Of a DNA stretch of 18,133 nt, positions 6,578 to 14,777 are shown one piece after another. Positions within the stretch are counted from its first letter, which is position 1, and each line of letters opens with the position of its first letter. Origin of the DNA: JAYWAM01 sp043782425 (GTDB taxonomy: Bacteria > Pseudomonadota > Gammaproteobacteria > Burkholderiales > Usitatibacteraceae); contig JAYWAM010000077.1 in assembly GCA_043782425.1 (NCBI GenBank), positions 1 through 18,133 of the forward strand, in the 5' to 3' direction. The translations under genes were made by a program, and so were the position numbers. A model generated the notes under the pieces. That model searched no databases. It saw only the letters and a program-made list of their open reading frames with translations, and had not been told where the DNA came from.

Positions 6578-6654
6578 GCTTTTTTGTGTGTTTAGCCTGG
6601 CTTGCTGTAGACAACCTGCCCAAACTCCACGACTGCCAGATCAGCACAACCACC

Positions 6655-8076
6655 ATGACAGGCAAGTCCAAACCAACGCTACTGATTGTCGACGACGACC
6701 CGCTGATTGCGGAAAGCCTGCAATTTGCGCTCGATCCCGATTTCGCCATCGAGGTGTGCGATTCGCGCCAAGCGGCTATTGCGCTGCTGCGCGAAAAAGG
6801 TTTTGCGCCGCAGCTTGCGCTGATTGATCTGGGCTTGCCTCCCATTCCATCGCTGCCCAACGAGGGCTTCAAGCTGATCGGCGATCTGCTGGCGCATGTT
6901 CCCGACATCCGCATCCTGGTGTTGACCGGACAAAACGAAGAATCGAACGCACGCCGCGCGCGCGCGCTGGGCGCGGTGGACCTGGCGCCCAAACCGTGCA
7001 CGCCCGAATATCTCAAAGCCTTGTTGTTACGAGCGCTCAAAACGCTTGCGGTTAAGACCGATGGCGATGCGGAGCGTCTGCTGATCGGTGAAAGCGCGCC
7101 GATCCGCAAGCTGCGCAGCCAGATCGACCTGTATGCGGCCTCCACGTTTCCCGCGCTGATCGAAGGCGAATCAGGCAGCGGCAAGGAGCGCGTGGCTGTG
7201 GCGCTGCACCAGCTCAGCCCGCGCGCCGCACTGCCGTTTCTGGCGCTTAATTGCGCCGCCATTTCCAGCAATCTGGTCGAACCGACGCTGTTCGGCTTTG
7301 CCAAGGGCGCGTTCACCGGCGCCGCCAATGCGCAGACCGGCTATTTCGAGGATGCAGCCGCAGGCTCTTTATTTCTCGATGAAATCGGTGAACTGCCGCT
7401 GGAGCTGCAACCCAAATTGCTGCGCGTGCTGGAAAACGGCGAATATCAACGCGTCGGCGAAACGCAGACGCGCCGCAGTCAAGCGCGCATCATCGCCGCC
7501 ACCAACCGCGACCTGAAATCCGAGGTCAAGGCCGGACGCTTCCGCGCCGATCTTTATCATCGTCTCTCGGTGTTTTCGCTTGGCGTGCCGCCACTGCGCG
7601 AGCTGGGCGAAGACAAGCTTCTGCTGCTCGATCACTATTGCCGGCTTTTCGCAACCCAGCATGGCACGCAAGTGTTTACCCTCTCGGACGAGGCGCGCGC
7701 TATCTGGCTCAATTATACTTTCCCCGGCAATGTGCGCGAGCTGAGGAATATTGTCATCCGCCTCATCGCCAAGCACGGCGGATACCACCTTGGCGCCACA
7801 GAAATCCGCGCCGAGCTGGACCTGCCGACGCCCGGCAGCGCCGCACTGGGCGACGCCGTGAGCAGCGCGCGCCTGCGGCTGATGCAGGGGGAGAATTTCA
7901 GTCTCGATGCAACCATGAAAGAAGCTGAACTGGCTTACCTGGATGCGGCCCTCAATCTGACGCAAGGCAATATCGCGCAGGCCGCCAAAATGCTCGGCTT
8001 GTCGCGCAGCACGCTTTACAGCCGACTCGAAGCGGCGGGTAAACTGCCGGATAAATCGGATAAGATACAAGAATGA
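6655..8076 (+). CDS. Sigma-54-dependent response regulator (NtrC/PrsR-like)
   Basis: A 473-residue transcription activator. The receiver domain (about 7-125) has acidic D13-D15, phospho-acceptor D58 in LALIDLGLP, T91 and K113. The AAA+ domain has Walker A GESGSGKE (171-178), an intact GAFTGA loop (218-223) that contacts sigma-54, Walker B LFLDE (D242, E243), and FPGNVRELRN (357-366). A Fis-type helix-turn-helix ends the protein (about 436-461). The receiver resembles the PrsR group. I chose ATG 6655; a GTG at 6586 in the same frame adds 23 unlikely residues. Its stop overlaps the next gene's ATG by 4 nt, so it probably belongs to the pilus operon. No histidine kinase is seen in the window. 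Confidence 0.93.
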   Translation: MTGKSKPTLLIVDDDPLIAESLQFALDPDFAIEVCDSRQAAIALLREKGFAPQLALIDLGLPPIPSLPNEGFKLIGDLLAHVPDIRILVLTGQNEESNARRARALGAVDLAPKPCTPEYLKALLLRALKTLAVKTDGDAERLLIGESAPIRKLRSQIDLYAASTFPALIEGESGSGKERVAVALHQLSPRAALPFLALNCAAISSNLVEPTLFGFAKGAFTGAANAQTGYFEDAAAGSLFLDEIGELPLELQPKLLRVLENGEYQRVGETQTRRSQARIIAATNRDLKSEVKAGRFRADLYHRLSVFSLGVPPLRELGEDKLLLLDHYCRLFATQHGTQVFTLSDEARAIWLNYTFPGNVRELRNIVIRLIAKHGGYHLGATEIRAELDLPTPGSAALGDAVSSARLRLMQGENFSLDATMKEAELAYLDAALNLTQGNIAQAAKMLGLSRSTLYSRLEAAGKLPDKSDKIQE

Positions 8077-9539
8077 CCATGTATCTCGATCATTTCGGCT
8101 TGCGCGAGGCGCCTTTCAAGATTACGCCTCACACCGAATTCTTTTTTGCCGGCGCCAAGCGCGGCGAAACCCTCGATGCGTTGGTCTATGCCATTACCGC
8201 AGGCGAGGGCATCGTCAAAGTGGTGGGCGAAGTGGGCAGCGGCAAAACCATGCTGTGCCGCGTTCTGATGGAGCGCCTGCCGCCAACGGTGGAAACCATT
8301 TATCTCGCCGTACCTAGCCTCACGCGCGACGAGATGATAGGCGTCATCGCAGGTGATCTGGGCATCGAAACGCAGGGCGCGAATACCACCAAGCTGATGC
8401 GCGCCTTGCAGGAAAAACTCATCGAAATTCATTCCCAGGGCAAACAGGTCGTGGCGCTGATCGATGAAGCGCACGCCATGCCGCTCGGCACACTGGAAGA
8501 AATCCGTCTGCTCTCCAATCTGGAAACCAACACGGACAAGCTGCTGCAAATTGTTTTGTTCGGCCAGCCGGAACTTGACGAGCACTTAAGCCAGCCCAAC
8601 ATGCGCCAGTTGAAGGAGCGCATCACGCACGCCTTCAATCTTCTGCCCTTGCCGCCGCGCGACATCAAGGATTACCTGAATTTCCGTTTGCGCGCCGCCG
8701 GATACAAAGGGCCGGATCTGTTTGCCCCGGAGATTATCAAGCTGATAGCCGAGGCATCGGAGGGGCTGACGCGGCGCATCAACATTTATGCCGACAAGAC
8801 CCTGCTGGCGGCCTTTGCGTCGGGCACGCACACCATCACCGCCGATCATGCGCGCGCCGCCATCAGCGACACGCAAATCACTTTGCAGAGCACTGCCGCG
8901 CGGCGGCGCGTTTACTCGGTTCTGGCAGCGGGCCTGGCGGGTGGCTTGGTGCTCGGTTTCCTTGCCGGGCGTTACAGCGCTTCCCCGCTTGCAAACTTGC
9001 CGCAAGTTGCGCCGCACAACACCAGCCCGTTGGCTGGCGCGTCTGCGGGGCAAGCCCAAGCTGCCAGCAGCACGCCAAGCACATCACCCGGCGCGCCCGG
9101 TAACGCGAATCCGCCAAGCGTAAGCGGCGTAGGCGACAAGACCGAGCCTAAGGCGCTGCAATCTACTGCCTCGCCTACACCAACAGCCACGCAGTCCTCA
9201 CAAGATTGGCTAACGGCGCGCATCGAATCTGACCGGCGCAAACTGGATAGCGCGCCTTCGCAAAACTGGTCCATTCAACTCATGACCGCCGATCAGCGTG
9301 AACGCCAAGCTCTGGAAAATTATTTGGCTGAAGCGCGGCGCGTGCTCAAGCCCGACGGCCTTCTGCTGGTTTCCACGGGAAGCCGCGACCTACCTCGTAT
9401 CAGCGTGATCTATGGCGAGTTTGCCAACCGCGTTGAGGCGCAAAGCGCGCTGACGAAGCTGCCGCAAGGAGTGGGGCAGTTTCGCCCTTATGTGCGTACT
9501 TTTCAGGCGATTCGCGAAGATATGCGCCGCACATCGTGA
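8073..9539 (+). CDS. mshM: ExeA/MshM-like AAA ATPase with C-terminal SPOR-like domain
   Basis: A 488-residue inner-membrane ATPase. It begins with the GspA/ExeA signature (YLDHFGLREAPFKITP). Walker A is GEVGSGKT (52-59), Walker B VVALIDEAH (D131/E132), with a sensor region LFGQPELDE (162-170). A single membrane segment lies at about 281-299, then a Pro/Ser/Ala-rich periplasmic linker (about 303-378). The last 90 residues, with SVIYGEFANRVEAQSALTKL, look like a SPOR peptidoglycan-binding domain. ExeA-type ATPases help place the secretin through the cell wall. It overlaps the regulator stop by 4 nt and precedes the secretin gene by 76 nt. The MshM name is by context; GspA-like is an equal description. 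Confidence 0.88.
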   Translation: MTMYLDHFGLREAPFKITPHTEFFFAGAKRGETLDALVYAITAGEGIVKVVGEVGSGKTMLCRVLMERLPPTVETIYLAVPSLTRDEMIGVIAGDLGIETQGANTTKLMRALQEKLIEIHSQGKQVVALIDEAHAMPLGTLEEIRLLSNLETNTDKLLQIVLFGQPELDEHLSQPNMRQLKERITHAFNLLPLPPRDIKDYLNFRLRAAGYKGPDLFAPEIIKLIAEASEGLTRRINIYADKTLLAAFASGTHTITADHARAAISDTQITLQSTAARRRVYSVLAAGLAGGLVLGFLAGRYSASPLANLPQVAPHNTSPLAGASAGQAQAASSTPSTSPGAPGNANPPSVSGVGDKTEPKALQSTASPTPTATQSSQDWLTARIESDRRKLDSAPSQNWSIQLMTADQRERQALENYLAEARRVLKPDGLLLVSTGSRDLPRISVIYGEFANRVEAQSALTKLPQGVGQFRPYVRTFQAIREDMRRTS

Positions 9540-9615
9540 TTGGCAACGCACGCCATGCTGCAAAATACTTGCCCCAACCCATTGCTTTTATGGGCATAAA
9601 CTTTTATAAATCAGC

Positions 9616-11460
9616 ATGGCTGCTATGCGCTACTTGTCCAAAACGCTGTTGACCACTCTCGCTGCTGTAGTTCTAGGCGCCTGCGGCCCGTTGCCAGTGG
9701 CAAAATCGGACAGTCATATCCGCACCGAAGCGCTGCGCCCCGCAGCGCCTATTCCCCAGCCGGTCAATCAAGTTGCGCTTCCGCCGCCGCCGCAAGCCAA
9801 GGCCGCAGAGGTGAAGTATTCAATCGTGGTGAACGATGTCCCGGTGCGCGATGTGTTGTTCGCCATCGCCAAGGACACCAACGTCAACATCGACATCCAT
9901 CCCGGCATCGAAGGTCGCGTGACGCTCAACGCCATCGACCAGACGCTGAAACAAATTCTCACGCGCATTTCTAAGCAGGCCGATATCCGTTTTGAGACCG
10001 ATGGGCCGAACATCGCGGTGATGCCGGATTCGCCCTATTTAAAAATTTATAAGGTTGATTACGTCAACATGAGCCGCGATACGACCGGCAGCGTCGGGGT
10101 GCAATCCCAGGTTGCCGGGCCGAGCGGCGGCGGAGCGGTCGCCGGTGCAGGCGCCGGTTCACAGAACAGTTCGCTGCTCAAAATCGACAATACCGCCAAG
10201 AACCGTTTTTGGGAAACGCTCGAAAAAAACCTCAAAGACCTGCTTCGCGAAACCGATAAGGAATTGCCCGAAGGCAGTTCCGAAACCTTTGTCCAGGCGC
10301 GCGGCTTACAACAGTCAGCCACGACGCAAGCGCAGCGCACGGCGCAAACGCGCCCCAGAACCTCAGCAACCACGACTCAATCAGTCACGCCTGGCGCCAC
10401 CGACATACAACAGGCAAGCGAGCGCGTGGAGTCACGGCTCACCTTTCGTGAAAAAGCCTCAGTCATTGTCAATTCCGAAACCGGCACCCTTGCCGTGCGC
10501 GCAACCTCGCGCCAGCAAGAAAAGATCTCTGAGTTTCTGGAACAAGTCCTGGGCTCGGCCAAGCGCCAGGTTCTTATCGAAGCAACCGTCGTCGAGGTGC
10601 TGCTGAATGACAACTATCAGTCGGGAGTGGATTGGTCCTCGCTGGGGCTTGAGGGACTTGGCTATTCCTTCAGGCAGAACTTCACCGGCACCAACCTCAG
10701 CCAATCGCCGTTCTTTTCGGTGCAATACGCCAATCCCAACGCATCGACCGGGGGAAATCTTTCGGGCACGCTGAAACTGCTGAGTTCATTTGGTACGACG
10801 CGCGTGCTGTCAACGCCGCGCATCATGACGCTCAATAATCAGACTGCGGTGCTGAAAGTGGTCGAGAACAACGTCTATTTCAGCGTAACGTCAAAATTCA
10901 CCGAGGCCGTACCCAATGGCGCAGCAGCCAAAACCGAAACGACCACGGAACAACACGTCGTCCCTGTCGGTTTTGTCATGAGCGTGACACCGCAAATCAG
11001 CGACGGCGATATCGTGGTTTTGAGCGTGCGGCCCAACGTATCGAGCATCGTCAGTTTCGTGGACGATCCGCACCCGGATCTGGCGCGCGCCAACCCACCT
11101 ATCAAAAGCAAGATTCCGGTGATACAGACACGAGAATTCGAATCCATGATGCGTGTCAGCAGCGGCCAGACCGCCATACTGGGCGGACTGATGCAAGATA
11201 GCTTTAAGACTAACCGCGACGGCCTGCCCGTCCTGTCGCGCATTCCGTTTTGGGGTGACGCAGTGAGCTTTCGCAACGACACCGGTACGAAATCAGAGCT
11301 GGTTATTTTCCTGCGCCCTATCGTGGTCAAGGAAGCCAGCGTTGACTCCGATCTTGCCGCCTATCGCAAGTACCTTCCCGATGGTGAATTCTTTAAAGAT
11401 GCCGAGCTACCGGCGCCCATCCCGAACATGGTGGTCCCTGATGCAGGCAAAGCGCCATGA
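9616..11460 (+). CDS. mshL: MshL-like outer-membrane secretin (lipoprotein)
   Basis: A 614-residue secretin forming the outer-membrane pore. The signal peptide ends in lipobox LGAC (Cys23). An STN/N-terminal domain (about 68-135) includes VNDVPVRDVLFAIAKDTNVNI. A Ser/Thr/Gln-rich linker lies at about 215-275. The C-terminal secretin domain (about 320-590) shows VLIEATVVEVLLND, TRVLSTPRIMTLNNQTAVLK, VPVGFVMSVTPQIS, SSGQTAILGGLM, LPVLSRIPFWGD and ELVIFLRP, all family landmarks. No good ribosome site precedes 9616; ATG 9625 is an alternative. The stop overlaps the next gene's ATG by 4 nt. The PilQ/GspD families are alternatives, but the neighbours favour MshL. Confidence 0.93.
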   Translation: MAAMRYLSKTLLTTLAAVVLGACGPLPVAKSDSHIRTEALRPAAPIPQPVNQVALPPPPQAKAAEVKYSIVVNDVPVRDVLFAIAKDTNVNIDIHPGIEGRVTLNAIDQTLKQILTRISKQADIRFETDGPNIAVMPDSPYLKIYKVDYVNMSRDTTGSVGVQSQVAGPSGGGAVAGAGAGSQNSSLLKIDNTAKNRFWETLEKNLKDLLRETDKELPEGSSETFVQARGLQQSATTQAQRTAQTRPRTSATTTQSVTPGATDIQQASERVESRLTFREKASVIVNSETGTLAVRATSRQQEKISEFLEQVLGSAKRQVLIEATVVEVLLNDNYQSGVDWSSLGLEGLGYSFRQNFTGTNLSQSPFFSVQYANPNASTGGNLSGTLKLLSSFGTTRVLSTPRIMTLNNQTAVLKVVENNVYFSVTSKFTEAVPNGAAAKTETTTEQHVVPVGFVMSVTPQISDGDIVVLSVRPNVSSIVSFVDDPHPDLARANPPIKSKIPVIQTREFESMMRVSSGQTAILGGLMQDSFKTNRDGLPVLSRIPFWGDAVSFRNDTGTKSELVIFLRPIVVKEASVDSDLAAYRKYLPDGEFFKDAELPAPIPNMVVPDAGKAP

Positions 11461-12740
11461 GTCTGCTGCTCGACGCCCTCAAGCGCGCCGAACAAGCCAA
11501 GCTCGCCAAACAGGGGGTAAAGGGCGCTCCAACCAGCAACGTAGCGGCGCAACCGGCAGTCACAGCAGGCGATGTGACGCCTCCCCCTCCTCCTGCCACA
11601 CCTGTTGCGACGCCCTTACCCACACCTGCGGCGCCAGCGTTACAGGAAGTTGAAGCACCTCAAACTGCGCCCGCGGGCGCGGCGCAACAGCAAGATCAAC
11701 GCGATACCGCCAAGAATGTTTTTTCCGCCAAGCTGCCGCTGGCAGCGCTGCGCCAGAAGTGGATTTTGCCCGCAGCGGCGCTTGCACTGCTGGTTGTGGC
11801 AGGCGGCGGGTATGTGTGGAATGAAATCAGCCGCCTGGGCAGGCCGGCTACTGTGGCAACGGCCACGGCGCCATCCCAGACCGCTCCCATTCCCATCACC
11901 CAGGCATCGCGCGAAACCCTGCCGCCCGCCAAACCCGAAACCGGGCAATTGACAGGCGCCGCGCCAACACCCAACGGCGCTCCTCCCCCAGCAGTAGCAA
12001 TGAAGAACGCAGTCGTGTTACCCGAGCGCGTGGCGAGCGTCAAGCTATCGGGAGAGCGGTCCGCCAACGATGCCCTAATCAACAGCCTGAAGGAATCGCA
12101 AACAGCAAACGATTCTCCGGTAGTGCTAAAACTTTCCAAAGTCATTGATGCGCCGCGCGTCAGCACCGAGCTGGCCGGCGCGTATGAGGCGCTAAAATCC
12201 GGCGACTATGGCAAAGCGAAAAGACTCTATGCCGTCGTTTTGCAAGGTGATGCGCTGAGCCTCGATGCGCATCTGGGCATGGCGACCGCCCTGGCGCGCG
12301 CTGGCGATACAGCAAGCGCAGCGCGCGCCTACCGCAAGGCGCTGGAGATCGATCCACGCAATGGCACGGCGCTGGCCGGATTGCTCTCGGTCAGTAATTC
12401 ATCCCCTTCCGGCGCGCTTGAAGTTGAACTGAGAAACCTGCTGGCGAACAACCCTAAATCGGCGGCAGTGTCTTTCTCTTTAGGCAATCTTTACGCCGCG
12501 CAATCGCGCTGGACCGAGGCGCAGCAGGTTTACTTCGAAGCCTTTCGTATCGAGCCGGAGAATGCCGATTATATTTATAACCTCGCCGTCAGCCTGGATC
12601 AGTTAAAGCAGCCCCAAATTGCGCTCGACTATTATCAGCGTGCGCTTGTGGCAGCGGGTAAAGCAGGCGCACAATTTGATCCCGCCCAGGTCAGACGGCG
12701 CGTGAATGAGTTAAGGCTAGTAGAGAAATCGAGCGGGTGA
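11457..12740 (+). CDS. mshN: MshN-like TPR protein of the pilus/secretion cluster
   Basis: A 427-residue protein beginning MSLLLDALKRAEQAK, a start shared by MshN-like and GspB-like assembly proteins. A Pro/Ala/Thr-rich cytoplasmic part (about 22-90) is followed by one membrane segment (about 102-120), another low-complexity periplasmic stretch (about 130-185), and TPR-like helical repeats (about 236-400). Repeat units include GAYEALKSGDYGKAKRLYAVVL, AHLGMATALARAGDTASAARAYRKALEIDP and VSFSLGNLYAAQSRWTEAQQVYFEAFRIEP (split by shorter units). It probably links the inner-membrane machine to the secretin in the periplasm. Translation is coupled to the secretin by the ATGA overlap. Transcription may be attenuated after it by the hairpin at 12761. 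Confidence 0.85.
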   Translation: MSLLLDALKRAEQAKLAKQGVKGAPTSNVAAQPAVTAGDVTPPPPPATPVATPLPTPAAPALQEVEAPQTAPAGAAQQQDQRDTAKNVFSAKLPLAALRQKWILPAAALALLVVAGGGYVWNEISRLGRPATVATATAPSQTAPIPITQASRETLPPAKPETGQLTGAAPTPNGAPPPAVAMKNAVVLPERVASVKLSGERSANDALINSLKESQTANDSPVVLKLSKVIDAPRVSTELAGAYEALKSGDYGKAKRLYAVVLQGDALSLDAHLGMATALARAGDTASAARAYRKALEIDPRNGTALAGLLSVSNSSPSGALEVELRNLLANNPKSAAVSFSLGNLYAAQSRWTEAQQVYFEAFRIEPENADYIYNLAVSLDQLKQPQIALDYYQRALVAAGKAGAQFDPAQVRRRVNELRLVEKSSG

Positions 12741-13072
12741 TGACGTGGTGGGCGTTTTCCCCCTCTCCCCGCGTGCGGGGAGAGGGCAGGGTGAGGGGTG
12801 GCAAAATTTGCACGGCGACTGCGAAAGTTACCAACTGAAACCCTTGGAATGATGAAGCCCTGAAGAAAATAGATACTGTGCTGGAGGAAATATTTCGACT
12901 GCTGCATGCACCCCTCACCCCAACCCTCTCCCCGCGTGCGGGGAGAGGGGGTAGGCAGTGGCCGGGTGTAGTATGTCGTCAAGGCGAATATTCCTGCGAC
13001 TATCAACCCTGGTTACCCTCTCAAACAGCCCACCCCTATCCACCAAGCCCTGAATAAAATATCGTCAAGTAA
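12741..13072. other. 332-nt gap inside the pilus cluster, filled by a paired-hairpin repeat
   Basis: No gene is supported. Positions 12761-12949 are the repeat element listed separately. The remaining 120 nt before the mshE-like ATG hold AT-rich stretches such as TGAATAAAATATC (13051-13063) that could serve as a promoter or leader, but no complete promoter and no clear ribosome site were found. Confidence 0.6.
12761..12949. repeat. Element with inverted, self-hairpin ends
   Basis: The left arm 12761-12800 and right arm 12909-12949 are near-perfect inverted complements over about 40 nt, differing at the hairpin-loop dinucleotide, at the junction after GGGGAGAGGG, and by one base in length. 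Each arm also contains its own 12-bp hairpin (CCCTCTCCCCGC, loop GT, GCGGGGAGAGGG). About 108 nt of unrelated, non-coding, moderately AT-rich sequence lies between. The whole has the shape of a MITE with foldback ends. It resembles the GAGAGGG hairpin inside the element at 6249-6488, but the flanks differ. Confidence 0.75.
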
Positions 13073-14776
13073 ATGCAAGCCCCTCTCTCACAGATTCCTC
13101 TAGGACAGACACTGCTCAGCAAGGGCGTGGTGTCTGAGGATCAACTGAATATTGCGCTCACCGAGCAGCGCAAGTTCAAGCAGCCGCTCGGCAAGCTGCT
13201 GGTGCAGCTCGGCTTTGTCACCGAGGCGACCATACGCGACACATTGTCAGAAAACCTCGGACAGATTTCCATCGACTTGTCCAATACGGTCATCGATCCG
13301 GCTGCTCTCGCGCTGGTGCCCAAGGATATTGCGCGGCGTTTTCATGTGCTGCCGGTGGATCTGGATCGGGAAAAGAACAAACTGTTGCTCGCCGTTTCCG
13401 ATCCTTCCAACGTGGTCGCTATCGACCAGATTCGCGCCCTCATCAAGGAAGACATCCGCATCGAGCAGGTGCTGGCGCGCGAGTCAGACATCACCCTGGG
13501 CATCGAGCAGCATTACGGGTTTGAGCTTTCCATCGACGGCATTCTCAACGAAATCGAGACCGGCGAGATCGATTACACCAGCATGGCGGCGGAGTTCGAC
13601 GAATACAGCCAGCCTGTGGTGCGCCTCGTCGATGCGCTGCTCAACGATGCCGTGAAGCGCAGCGCATCGGACATCCACTTCGAGCCGGAACAGGGTTTTT
13701 TGCGCATCCGCTACCGCATCGACGGCGTGTTGCGCCAGATCCGCTCGCTGCACAAGAATTACTGGTCGGCAATGGTGGTGCGCCTCAAGGTCATCAGCGG
13801 CATGAACATCGCCGAAACGCGCGCGCCGCAGGATGGCCGCATTTCGCTCAACCTGTCGGGCCGCCAGGTGGATTTTCGTGTATCGGCGCAACCCACCACG
13901 CACGGCGAAAATATCGTGCTGCGTATTCTCGATCGTCAGAAAGGCATCGTGCCGCTGGAAGAACTGGGCCTGCGCAGCGACGAGCTGAAGATTTTGCAAC
14001 TGATGATGGCGCGCCCCGAAGGCATCATCCTCGTCACCGGCCCCACCGGCAGCGGCAAAACCACCACCTTGTATTCGATACTCACCGCCATCAACACCGA
14101 AGGGGTCAACATCATGACCCTGGAAGACCCGGTCGAGTATCCGATGGCCATGATCCGCCAGACCTCGGTGAACGAAGTCGTCAAGCTCGATTTTGCCAGC
14201 GGCGTGCGCTCCATGATGCGTCAAGACCCGGACATCATCCTGGTCGGCGAGATCCGCGACCATGAAACGGCGGAGATGGCGTTTCGCGCCGCCATGACCG
14301 GCCACCAGGTCTATTCCACGCTGCACACCAACTCCGCCATCGGCGCCATCCCGCGCCTGCAGGATCTGGGCGTATTGCCCGACATCATGGCCGGCAACAT
14401 CATTGGCGTGGTGGCGCAGCGCCTGGTGCGCAAGCTGTGCCCGCATTGCCGCGAGCCTTATGAGCCGCAAGGCTCGATGCGCGCGCTGCTGGGCACGGAT
14501 GATGCCTGGAACGGGCAGATTTATCGTGCCGTAGGCTGCGACAAATGCGACAGCCAGGGTTACAAGGGGCGCGTCGCCATCATGGAGTTGTTCAAGATCG
14601 ATCAGGAAATTGATGAGCTCATCGCGCGCCGCGCCACCGGGCGCGAGCTGCGCGCCGCCGCGCGCCGCGCCGGCTATCAATCCCTGGCCGAAGATGCGAT
14701 CGGGCGCGTGCTTTCCGGGCAAACCAGCCTTGATGAAGTCTCGCGTATTGTTGATTTGACAGATAGAGTGATTTAA
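13073..14776 (+). CDS. mshE: GspE/MshE-like pilus assembly or secretion motor ATPase
   Basis: A 567-residue cytoplasmic hexameric ATPase. The N-terminal MshEN-like domain (about 8-145) holds two similar 24-residue units (9-32 and 38-61) with LG..L....G...........Q-type spacing. The core has Walker A GPTGSGKTT (323-331), Asp box MTLEDPVEYP (348-357), Walker B ILVGEIRD (389-396) and His box TGHQVYSTLH (409-418). Zinc tetracysteine C456/C459 and C489/C492 is intact. The length is normal for the family. It is separated from the TPR gene by a repeat-filled gap, so it may have its own promoter. In both N-terminal units the leading Arg expected of c-di-GMP-binding MshEN is Pro. Confidence 0.94.
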   Translation: MQAPLSQIPLGQTLLSKGVVSEDQLNIALTEQRKFKQPLGKLLVQLGFVTEATIRDTLSENLGQISIDLSNTVIDPAALALVPKDIARRFHVLPVDLDREKNKLLLAVSDPSNVVAIDQIRALIKEDIRIEQVLARESDITLGIEQHYGFELSIDGILNEIETGEIDYTSMAAEFDEYSQPVVRLVDALLNDAVKRSASDIHFEPEQGFLRIRYRIDGVLRQIRSLHKNYWSAMVVRLKVISGMNIAETRAPQDGRISLNLSGRQVDFRVSAQPTTHGENIVLRILDRQKGIVPLEELGLRSDELKILQLMMARPEGIILVTGPTGSGKTTTLYSILTAINTEGVNIMTLEDPVEYPMAMIRQTSVNEVVKLDFASGVRSMMRQDPDIILVGEIRDHETAEMAFRAAMTGHQVYSTLHTNSAIGAIPRLQDLGVLPDIMAGNIIGVVAQRLVRKLCPHCREPYEPQGSMRALLGTDDAWNGQIYRAVGCDKCDSQGYKGRVAIMELFKIDQEIDELIARRATGRELRAAARRAGYQSLAEDAIGRVLSGQTSLDEVSRIVDLTDRVI

Positions 14777-14777
14777 C

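Larger units (their letters stand above)
6210..6654. other. Divergent intergenic region dominated by a MITE-like element
   Basis: This region lies between the minus-strand lipoprotein gene and the plus-strand response regulator gene. It holds the lipoprotein ribosome site (6217-6221), the inverted-repeat element (6249-6488), and a candidate -10 box for the regulator (6572-6577). No convincing coding region is present; short frames in it are translations of the repeat. Confidence 0.7.

Noticed and set aside
7369..8070. 233-codon minus-strand open frame opposite the response regulator
   Set aside because: It is a shadow of the regulator's AAA and HTH coding sequence with no own ribosome site or domain.
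9541..9563. Possible sigma-54 promoter (TGGCA..GCTGC) before the secretin gene
   Set aside because: The GG to GC spacing is 13 nt instead of 10, and the -12 element is poor.
12761..12786. Intrinsic terminator after the mshN-like gene
   Set aside because: The hairpin is strong but no T-tract follows it, and the same hairpin is part of a repeat element; kept only as a possible attenuator.
13484..14722. 412-codon open frame on the minus strand opposite the motor ATPase gene
   Set aside because: Long antisense frames are common opposite GC-rich genes; the product is Ala/Gly/His/Asp-rich with no recognisable motif, and the plus-strand gene is certain.
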